A DNA stretch of 6,284 nucleotides. Origin: Syntrophomonadaceae bacterium. GTDB lineage: Bacteria > Bacillota > Dethiobacteria > DTU022 > UBA8154. Location: positions 1-6,284 of the forward strand of contig SKTJ01000033.1 of NCBI GenBank assembly GCA_007122565.1, in the 5' to 3' direction. The notes beneath the pieces were generated by a model. That model did not search any database. It saw nothing but the letters and a program-made list of their open reading frames with translations, and was not told where the DNA came from. Made by a program: the position numbers and the translations under genes. The stretch's first letter is position 1. Each line of letters starts with the position of its first letter. This document shows positions 1 to 4,614 of this stretch, in pieces.

Positions 1-243
1 CCGGGCAGCAGCAATAATAAAGCTGCTGCTTCGGGAACCTGGTGTTCGAGGAAAAAAGTCATTATCAGAAATCCAGGCGTTATCGATTTCGCCACCAATC
101 TGGCAGGCCAGCCCATTTGGCTCAAAGAGGCTGATACGGCGAATACCCGATTTGCCCTCCCTGAGGGCATCCCAGTATTTCTCCTTTCCAACCTCAGTAG
201 GCGCCACAGGCCCCAGTCCGGTAATGACTACTTCTTTTGTCAT
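1..243 (-). CDS. Beta-ketoacyl-ACP synthase (KAS II/FabF-like), N-terminal part
   Basis: The minus strand reads open from ATG at 243 to the window edge, giving 81 residues of an expected 410 or so. The start of the protein has the thiolase-fold opening of condensing enzymes: VVITGLG at residues 5-11, then W-x-x-L-x-x-G-x-SGI at 24-34, then a Phe-Glu-Pro and GGEI stretch matching the usual 'FD...GEI' of KAS II. These enzymes condense malonyl-ACP with an acyl-ACP in fatty acid or polyketide synthesis in the cytoplasm. The catalytic Cys-His-His residues lie outside the window and cannot be checked. An AGAGGT ribosome site lies 9 nt before the ATG, which fixes the start. The sequence after GLGPVAP deviates slightly from housekeeping FabF and recalls ketosynthases of secondary pathways, so the symbol is left blank. 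Transcription is divergent from the flavoprotein gene. Confidence 0.85.
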   Translation of the reverse strand, partial: MTKEVVITGLGPVAPTEVGKEKYWDALREGKSGIRRISLFEPNGLACQIGGEIDNAWISDNDFFPRTPGSRSSSFIIAAAR

Positions 244-607
244 TTTATTATGACCTCTTTCTACAAAAAGGAGTACCAATTTTTTCATTTAATTCTATAT
301 AATAGAGATGATTCTACATTTTACCACAATATTCCTGCAAATATATGTTAAGATATTATAATAAAAAATCCTCTCTCCTTTTAGGGGTTTTTAAGGAAAG
401 GTTTGGGAATTGGTACATAAATAAGTATCCATCCCATAGGTTAATTAACTGAGCCTCCTTTTATGGTCAATATGGTAATTTTGATGTATGCGATGTTTAT
501 GAGATATTTTGCTTTTTAATTGCAATGCAGTGTAAAGGAAAAGGGATTTTAGAGTGTTATGTGAAATCTATAAAAAAAGTAAAATATCATATAACGGAGG
601 ATTTCTT
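244..607. other. AT-rich divergent intergenic region
   Basis: This 364-nt stretch separates the divergent ketoacyl synthase and flavoprotein genes and carries no convincing ORF. On the minus strand TATAAT (360-355) could be the -10 of the synthase gene, but no good -35 lies 17 nt upstream. On the plus strand TTGATG (481-486) and TATTTT (505-510), 18 nt apart, could drive the flavoprotein gene, matching consensus at 4 of 6 positions each. A 9-bp inverted repeat (273-281 GTACCAATT and 408-416 AATTGGTAC) brackets 126 nt. A weak A/T-rich stem is possible at about 362-391. None of these is strong enough for a separate entry. Confidence 0.5.
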
Positions 608-1255
608 ATGAGAATAGTGGCTTTTAACGGAAGTCCGAGAAAACTTTGGAATACAGCAGCAATGCTTGAAAAAGCTCTAGAAGGAAGTGCTTCACAGGGG
701 GCAGAAACAGAGCTTGTTCACTTATATGAGCTCTATTTTAAGGGATGTATTAGCTGTTTTGCCTGTAAAACCAAAAATAGCAAATATTACGGTAGATGTG
801 CAGTAAAGGATGATCTGTCGCCATTCTTAAAGAAAATTGAGGAAACCGATGCCATTATTTTAGGCTCCCCCATGTATTTTCACTCTGTTACCGGGGAAAT
901 GAGATCGTTAATGGAAAGGCTCCTTTATCCTTACGTAGAATATTCTGATCCTTTCAACTCCCTCTTCCCAAGAAAGATTAATACGGGATTTATTTACACC
1001 ATGAACTGTCCCGAGGAACAACTAAAAGACCGGGGCTATGATCGGTACTTTATCCAGAATGAAGCATCACTGAAGATGGTATTTGGAAAGTCTGAAACTA
1101 TCTACAGCTGTGAAACCTTACAGTTTGAAGATTATGCAAAGGTGGTTTCCTCCCGTTTCGACCCCTTGAAGCGATTAGAGCGTCACAAGGAAATTTTCCC
1201 AAAGGATTGTCAGAAAGCATTTGACATGGGAGTTAGATTTGCCAGTAAATGCTAA
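608..1255 (+). CDS. NADPH-dependent FMN reductase / Isf-like iron-sulfur flavoprotein
   Basis: This 215-residue flavodoxin-fold protein opens with MRIVAFNGSPRK and an NT at 15-16, the FMN-phosphate loop of the NADPH-dependent FMN reductase family. It has a compact cysteine cluster C47-x2-C50-x2-C53 with C64 ten residues on, resembling the 4Fe-4S motif of Isf flavoproteins although the last gap is longer than usual. The GSPMYFHS segment and the following Met-x-x-Leu-x-Glu-Arg helix (about 97-116) are typical of the family's flavin site. Such proteins shuttle electrons in the cytoplasm between ferredoxin or NAD(P)H and other acceptors. A GTG start at 554 is possible, but GGAGG at 596-600 is correctly spaced for the ATG at 608. 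The molybdoenzyme starts 64 nt downstream on the same strand, suggesting an operon. Family assignment is firm; the cluster and partner are inferred. Confidence 0.85.
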   Translation: MRIVAFNGSPRKLWNTAAMLEKALEGSASQGAETELVHLYELYFKGCISCFACKTKNSKYYGRCAVKDDLSPFLKKIEETDAIILGSPMYFHSVTGEMRSLMERLLYPYVEYSDPFNSLFPRKINTGFIYTMNCPEEQLKDRGYDRYFIQNEASLKMVFGKSETIYSCETLQFEDYAKVVSSRFDPLKRLERHKEIFPKDCQKAFDMGVRFASKC

Positions 1256-1306
1256 GACATTTCTCTCCTTCAGTATATTTCAATAAAACATACAACATTA
1301 TTAGAT

Positions 1307-1311
1307 AGGAG
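1307..1311 (+). promoter_or_regulatory. RBS of the molybdoenzyme, potentially masked
   Basis: AGGAG lies 8 nt before the ATG at 1320 and fixes that start. The same bases, read as AGGAGA (1307-1312), are perfectly complementary to TCTCCT at 1264-1269, just after the flavoprotein stop codon. The leader could therefore fold to hide the site. Pairing is only six bases across a 37-nt loop, so a regulatory effect is speculative. Confidence 0.5.
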
Positions 1312-1319
1312 AAACTGTT

Positions 1320-3362
1320 ATGTCGGAAATCATTAAAACTGATTGTGCTTCATGTGTCCACAGCTGTGGTTTGAACGTTCATCTTGAGAAAGGAAAAATT
1401 ATTAAGGTCGAAGGTATGCCGGAGCACCCTTTAAGTAAAGGTTACCTTTGCCCGAGGGGAGAGTCTATTGTCGAGTACGTATACTCAAAGGATAGGCTTA
1501 CACATCCTTTAATAAAGCAAAATGGAACATGGAAAAAAATAACATGGGAAAAGGCACTGGATATAATTGCCGATAAGCTAAAAAGAATCAAGGAAGAATA
1601 TGGGTCCCATGCATTGGCTCTTTATTGTGGTTCTGTAGGTGTTGAAAATATTGAGCTATCTGCTTTCGCCCAGAGGTTTCGGGGTGCATATGGAACTCCC
1701 AACTTTTTATCTGTAGAAAGCTTTTGTTATCATGCTCTCATTACTGCAAGATTATTGACCTTCGGTCGCTATTTAATGGAGGAACCGGAAAAAGCAAAAA
1801 GCATTATTCTCTGGGCGCATAACCCAGACGAATCTTATCCGACAAGAACAAGAAGAATTAATGATGCACTAAATGCAGGAGCCGACATTGCCGTTATAGA
1901 TTTGCGAAGAACGCCTTTTGCTGACAAGGGTCTTTTTATCAGGCCGCGACCGGAGACTGACTGTGCTTTAGCCCTCGCACTTATTCATGTAATAATTGGT
2001 GAAGAACTTTATGATAAAACATTTGTACATAATTGGACGATTGGATTTGCGGAACTTAAAGAACATGTTAAACCACTTTCACCAGAATGGGCTGAAGGTA
2101 TAACCGGTGTCCCTGCTTCAAAAATACAGTTACTTGCCAGAACTTATGCCAGGGCTGAATCTGCATGTATTGTCCAGGGTACCTGTTCGTTTGACCAGCA
2201 GGAAAATGGAATGCAAACTATGCGGGCGCTTTCGATCTTACAGGCAATAACAGGAAATGTTAACAAGCCCGGAAGTTGGGTAAGGGTTCCTTTCCTGAGG
2301 CTTTCTGATTTACGGGTTCCAGTTGAAGAAAAGCCGATAGGCGTTGAAGAATATCCCTTGTTTCATGAAGTTTGGGGAAGAAAATATCCCTATGGACATG
2401 CGCTTGCTTTGCCTGATGCTGTATTAAAGGGAGATCCTTATCCCATTAAAGCACTCATGGTTACTGGTGGGAATCCAGCTGTTACATTTCCCGATGTTCA
2501 AAATATGATGCAGGTTCTCGAAAAGCTTGACTTTACAGTTGTCATGGATATATTTATGACTGAAACAGCAAAGATGGCCGACATCGTTCTGCCGGCAAAT
2601 ACTTTCCTGGAAAAAGCTGGCATTGCTTTTACCTATGCTATCGATCAGGGAGTTCCGTATTTGATGTTCAGGAAAAAGGTTATTGATTTCGCTGAGTGTT
2701 GGCCTGAATGGAAGTTTTGGACAGAACTTGGGCAAAGAATGGGCTATGATGAATATTTCCCCTGGAAATCAGCTGAAGAGGTCGTTTCGCATTTACTGGA
2801 ACCCAGTGGAGTAACCTTGGAAAAGCTTCACGAAAACCCAAGTGGAATATTCTATGATCAAATTGTATATGGAGTCGATGAAGGCCTTTTAAAAACACCA
2901 TCAGGGAAAGTGGAGCTATATTCCCAAACCTTGAAGGATTATGGTTATGAACCATTGCCGGTACACAAAGAACCCAGGGTTAGTGCAAAAAGATTTCCCG
3001 AATTAAAAAATAAGTATCCCCTTGTGTTGCTAGTTGGTAACAGGACGATTGAATATACACATTCCCAGTTTCGTAATATCCAATCTCTTCGAGAAAAAGC
3101 GCCTGAACCGCTGGCTGAATTACATCCTGACACTGCTGAAAAATACGATATTTCTGACAGTCAAATGATAAATATCGAAACTCCTAAAGGTTCTATTTTC
3201 ATGCGGGCAAAATTGAATGATTCCATGGGCCCGGATATGGTGAGCATACCAAAAGGATGGGCAGAAGCGAAGTGTAATGAACTTACGGATTATGATATAA
3301 GGGACCCTATCATGGGATACCCATCCGTGAAGAATATATTATGTCTTATTAAACCTATATAA
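1320..3362 (+). CDS. Molybdopterin (bis-MGD) oxidoreductase, 4Fe-4S, DMSO reductase superfamily
   Basis: This 680-residue protein has the domain order of complex iron-sulfur molybdoenzymes. The 4Fe-4S domain is at about 2-57, with C9-x2-C12-x3-C16-x27-C44 followed by PRG. The large molybdopterin domain spans about 58-470, with the GGNP motif at 383-386 and the MTETAKMADIVLPA signature at 413-426. The dinucleotide-binding domain is at about 565-675, with PKGW at 644-647. C136 in ESFCYH sits where the Mo/W ligand is expected (Ser, Cys or Sec in this family). Cys there argues for the formate dehydrogenase, polysulfide reductase or acetylene hydratase side, but the Cys-His pair of formate dehydrogenases is replaced by Cys-Tyr-His. 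No Tat leader precedes the first cysteine, so the enzyme should be cytoplasmic. No ferredoxin-like or membrane subunit is adjacent; the upstream flavoprotein is the only likely partner. The substrate is unknown. Confidence 0.9.
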   Translation: MSEIIKTDCASCVHSCGLNVHLEKGKIIKVEGMPEHPLSKGYLCPRGESIVEYVYSKDRLTHPLIKQNGTWKKITWEKALDIIADKLKRIKEEYGSHALALYCGSVGVENIELSAFAQRFRGAYGTPNFLSVESFCYHALITARLLTFGRYLMEEPEKAKSIILWAHNPDESYPTRTRRINDALNAGADIAVIDLRRTPFADKGLFIRPRPETDCALALALIHVIIGEELYDKTFVHNWTIGFAELKEHVKPLSPEWAEGITGVPASKIQLLARTYARAESACIVQGTCSFDQQENGMQTMRALSILQAITGNVNKPGSWVRVPFLRLSDLRVPVEEKPIGVEEYPLFHEVWGRKYPYGHALALPDAVLKGDPYPIKALMVTGGNPAVTFPDVQNMMQVLEKLDFTVVMDIFMTETAKMADIVLPANTFLEKAGIAFTYAIDQGVPYLMFRKKVIDFAECWPEWKFWTELGQRMGYDEYFPWKSAEEVVSHLLEPSGVTLEKLHENPSGIFYDQIVYGVDEGLLKTPSGKVELYSQTLKDYGYEPLPVHKEPRVSAKRFPELKNKYPLVLLVGNRTIEYTHSQFRNIQSLREKAPEPLAELHPDTAEKYDISDSQMINIETPKGSIFMRAKLNDSMGPDMVSIPKGWAEAKCNELTDYDIRDPIMGYPSVKNILCLIKPI

Positions 3363-3388
3363 AGAATCCAAGATAATATTGCTTGGTA

Positions 3389-3438
3389 GCAGCTGTGTGC
3401 CTCTTAGGGGGAGTTCTCCATAAGCGCCACACACATGC
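3389..3438. repeat. Imperfect 50-nt inverted repeat downstream of the molybdoenzyme
   Basis: Two adjoining 25-nt arms (3389-3413 and 3414-3438) are inverted copies matching at 18 of 25 positions by eye. The best paired blocks are TGTGTG with CACACA and CTTA with TAAG, capped by a GGGG/CTCC stem around an AGTT loop. It lies 26 nt after the molybdoenzyme stop and 35 nt before the selC promoter. No T-run follows immediately, so it is not a standard terminator. It could be a transcript-stabilising 3' hairpin, a REP-like element or a miniature element remnant. Confidence 0.5.
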
Positions 3439-3472
3439 AACACTTCTTTTAGCACCTTTTTGGGATTACAGC

Positions 3473-3501
3473 TTGATTTTATACACGGTTCAGGTTACAA
3501 T
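3473..3501 (+). promoter_or_regulatory. Sigma-A-type promoter of selC
   Basis: TTGATT (3473-3478) and TACAAT (3496-3501) are separated by exactly 17 nt, giving a good housekeeping promoter. The predicted transcription start near 3508 lies about 35 nt before the mature tRNA. Position and strength fit an independently transcribed stable RNA gene. Confidence 0.65.
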
Positions 3502-3507
3502 AGACCC

Positions 3508-3536
3508 CGGGAAGTCAGTTTAACAGGGACTTCCTG
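3508..3536 (+). other. Leader hairpin of the selC transcript
   Basis: A nine-pair stem, 3508-3516 with 3528-3536 (seven consecutive Watson-Crick pairs, one G-U, one closing C-G), encloses an 11-nt loop. It begins at the predicted transcription start and ends 6 nt before the first tRNA base. It may protect the precursor's 5' end or position it for RNase P. Confidence 0.45.
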
Positions 3537-3542
3537 AAACAT

Positions 3543-3638
3543 GGGAGTAGCTCGGCGCCTGGTGGGCCGTCCGGACTTCAAATCCGGTGGTGGGCTGACG
3601 AAGTCCATGGTGGGTTCGATTCCCATCTACTCCCGCCA
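3543..3638 (+). tRNA. selC: Selenocysteine tRNA (UCA anticodon)
   Basis: This 96-nt gene folds as a bacterial tRNA-Sec. The 8-bp acceptor stem pairs 3543-3550 with 3627-3634 without mismatch, followed by discriminator G3635 and an encoded CCA (3636-3638). The anticodon stem 3571-3575/3583-3587 holds the loop CTTCAAA with anticodon TCA at 3578-3580, which reads UGA. The long variable arm has a 6-bp stem (3591-3596/3602-3607, one G-U). The T arm has 5 bp (3610-3614/3622-3626, one G-U) and loop TTCGATT, giving the bacterial 8+5 arrangement. The D arm pairs 3553-3556 with 3566-3569, and two more pairs (3558-3559 with 3564-3565) form if G3557 is bulged, leaving the tight TGGT loop. The tRNA is charged with serine, converted by SelA and delivered by SelB; neither gene is here. 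Promoter and terminator make it a monocistronic unit. Confidence 0.97.
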
Positions 3639-3647
3639 TACGACTAT

Positions 3648-3675
3648 AGCCCTCGACTTTTTGCCGGGGGTTTTT
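3648..3675 (+). terminator. Rho-independent terminator of selC
   Basis: CCCTCG (3650-3655) pairs with CGGGGG (3665-3670), including one U-G pair, around a 9-nt loop. TTTTT follows directly at 3671-3675, and more T-rich sequence lies beyond. It lies 11 nt after the tRNA CCA end. Confidence 0.8.
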
Positions 3676-3756
3676 CCTTTTTATTCCCTTTCTTTTTTTT
3701 GAATAGCAGGATTTTTGAAAAAGAAGCCGAATAATTCTAAAAAAGGGGGGATTTTT

Positions 3757-4074
3757 ATGGCGATGTGTAAAGTGTGTGGTAAGAAAGGTTTTTTCTTCAG
3801 GGTGAACCAAGAGGGGATATGCGGGAAATGTGTCAGCACAAAAGCGCAGGAGACAGAAGAGAAATTGCTCAAACTAATCGAGGACATTGAATCAGAAGGT
3901 AAGGCTGCAGCGTGGGGGGTAGCTCCATGGCCATACGAACAACTGGCTGATATGTATCGCGATAAAAACGAGTCCCGTAAGGAAGTGGCTGTCCTTGAAC
4001 GCTTTGCTGCGCAGAAGCATGCTCCCGGGCCACAGGCAGTGCAACTGTTGGAGCGATTGAAGCAGGCACAGTAA
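3757..4074 (+). CDS. Small zinc-ribbon protein with helical C-terminal region
   Basis: This 105-residue protein starts with a zinc-ribbon-like motif, C4-x2-C7 and C22-x2-C25, separated by an aromatic-rich turn (GFFFR). A charged helical stretch follows (about 28-48). The C-terminal half (about 57-103) has a TPR-like helix pair: WPYEQLADMYRDK, then EVAVLERFAAQKHAPG, ending in LLERL. Proteins with this layout are usually uncharacterised and may bind metal, nucleic acid or protein partners; no enzymatic residues are evident. The ATG at 3757 is chosen because a G-rich ribosome site (AGGGGGG, 3744-3750) lies 6 nt upstream. A TTG at 3715 would add 14 residues but lies before that site. It is separated from selC by a terminator, yet no clear promoter of its own is visible, so some read-through is possible. 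A terminator follows the gene. Confidence 0.8.
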   Translation: MAMCKVCGKKGFFFRVNQEGICGKCVSTKAQETEEKLLKLIEDIESEGKAAAWGVAPWPYEQLADMYRDKNESRKEVAVLERFAAQKHAPGPQAVQLLERLKQAQ

Positions 4075-4120
4075 AACTGTGAGGGCCTTTTTCAAAATAG
4101 ATCATGTTATCCGAAAATCA

Positions 4121-4168
4121 GAGCTATGCGGTGGATTGGGTTCTCCCTTTTTACCGGTAGCTCTTTTT
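4121..4168 (+). terminator. Terminator-like hairpin after the 105-residue zinc-ribbon gene
   Basis: GAGCTA (4121-4126) pairs with TAGCTC (4158-4163), and CGGT (4129-4132) with ACCG (4153-4156), separated by a small internal loop of two bases against one. TTTTT follows at 4164-4168. The 20-nt apical loop makes the structure less compact than usual. It ends 5 nt before the -35 of the next promoter, so it would insulate the two zinc-ribbon genes. Confidence 0.6.
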
Positions 4169-4173
4169 GCAAA

Positions 4174-4202
4174 TTGACAGCAGCCATTTGAGGAGATAAA
4201 AT
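4174..4202 (+). promoter_or_regulatory. Sigma-A promoter of the 52-residue zinc-ribbon gene
   Basis: A perfect TTGACA (4174-4179) is followed after 17 nt by TAAAAT (4197-4202). Transcription would start near 4209, leaving a leader of about 26 nt before the ATG at 4235. This argues against the in-frame ATG at 4214, which would have almost no leader. Confidence 0.7.
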
Positions 4203-4234
4203 ATAGGCAGAAAATGGCTACGAGGAGGCGGAAA

Positions 4235-4393
4235 ATGAGTACGGAGGAGTTTGCATCCGAGGTTATCAGCAGCCATGTAATCAAATGTCCCGTTTGTGAC
4301 GGGGAACAGGGGGTAGTCCTGGTTTGGAATGACGGGGATGTGGATTTGATTTGCATAGGTTGCAAGCATAAAGAACGCTTTAGTCTGGATTAA
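4235..4393 (+). CDS. 52-residue zinc-ribbon protein
   Basis: A short reading frame encodes 52 residues with two CxxC knuckles, C18-P-V-C21 and C40-I-G-C43, 18 residues apart. This is the pattern of a minimal zinc ribbon. Between them lies a beta-rich stretch (VVLVWNDGDVDLICIGC), and the protein ends in KHKERFSLD. An ideal AGGAGG (4223-4228) sits 6 nt before the ATG, and a near-consensus promoter lies 33 nt or more upstream, so the gene is very likely expressed despite its size. An in-frame ATG at 4214 would add seven residues but is poorly placed relative to both the ribosome site and the predicted transcription start. Function is unknown; a role in nucleic acid or protein binding is only a guess. 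It follows another zinc-ribbon gene, from which it is separated by a terminator. Confidence 0.8.
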   Translation: MSTEEFASEVISSHVIKCPVCDGEQGVVLVWNDGDVDLICIGCKHKERFSLD

Positions 4394-4428
4394 ACTGATT
4401 AGAGTTTTTAAACATGTTACATTTTTAC

Positions 4429-4501
4429 TTCCTGCTGCCTTCCGTATTAGGAGTCCGTTAAAAACAACGGTTTCCCGGAGGCGGTAGGCTTTTTTCTTTT
4501 A
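4429..4501. repeat. Direct repeat, copy 1 (MFS tail)
   Basis: This copy pairs with copy 2 at 5676-5750. The two ends are identical (the first 19 nt and the last 20 nt), and a 14-nt block in the middle is also conserved. The distance between copies is about 1.25 kb, and the whole dehydrogenase gene lies between them. Weaker similarity extends on both sides, from about 4396 to 4540. Confidence 0.8.
4437..4500 (+). terminator. Probable terminator of the 52-residue gene, inside the MFS remnant
   Basis: GCCTTCCG (4437-4444) pairs with CGGTAGGC (4482-4489) with one T-T mismatch, and an inner CCGTT/AACGG stem forms at 4455-4459/4466-4470. TTTTTT-C-TTTT follows directly. The outer loop is long, so strength is uncertain, but the position 44 nt after the stop codon and the T-run fit intrinsic termination. 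Confidence 0.5.
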
Positions 4502-4551
4502 TCTGTGTAGATACCAGGCAAGAGCAGCACAAAAACGGAGGCTCTTGCAAC

Positions 4552-4601
4552 TTTCACCGATTACCTGTTACTAGTTTAAATGGCGCTGCTTAGCGGTGAA
4601 A
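4552..4601 (+). promoter_or_regulatory. Perfect 8-bp inverted repeat just before the dehydrogenase RBS
   Basis: TTTCACCG (4552-4559) and CGGTGAAA (4594-4601) are perfect complements separated by 34 nt. The right arm ends immediately before AAAGGAG. It could be a leader hairpin that affects access to the ribosome site, or two halves of an operator. A weak -35-like TTGCAA lies at 4545-4550 without a clear -10. Confidence 0.4.
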
Positions 4602-4614
4602 AAAGGAGTAGTTT

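Larger units (their letters stand above)
4419..4538 (-). pseudogene. Decayed C-terminal remnant of an MFS transporter
   Basis: Read on the minus strand this segment matches the C-terminus of the MFS gene at the right end of the window: DKRKKPTASGK here against GKRKKPTVSGK there, with FVL preserved in the last membrane helix. Two single-base gaps relative to the intact copy shift the frame after ASGK, leading to an early stop. The best-conserved part (4429-4501 against 5676-5750) agrees at about 67 of 75 aligned columns. Similarity fades towards 4540 but keeps GGCA, AGCACAAAAA and GAGG blocks in register. It continues past the stop codon into non-coding DNA, so it reflects DNA duplication rather than protein convergence. 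Nothing of the rest of the transporter is visible. Confidence 0.65.

Noticed and set aside
273..416. Miniature transposable element bounded by the nine-base inverted repeat
   Set aside because: No target-site duplication is seen beside the repeats and the interior shows no further symmetry.
554..607. GTG start adding 18 residues to the flavoprotein
   Set aside because: The GGAGG site lies inside this extension and is ideally placed for the ATG at 608, where the FMN-binding fold begins.
2424..3133. Three overlapping minus-strand ORFs within the molybdoenzyme
   Set aside because: All are shadows of a well-supported 680-residue gene, with no ribosome sites or recognisable domains.
3543..3638. 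tRNA-Sec as an attachment site for an integrated element
   Set aside because: No second copy of the tRNA 3' end and no integrase gene are visible in the window.
3520..3810. Minus-strand 96-codon ORF across the tRNA
   Set aside because: It is the antisense of tRNA-Sec and its terminator; such translated tRNA shadows are common false proteins.
3869..4369. Four minus-strand ORFs opposite the zinc-ribbon genes
   Set aside because: The plus strand has conserved CxxC motifs, good ribosome sites and a promoter; the minus frames have no family features.
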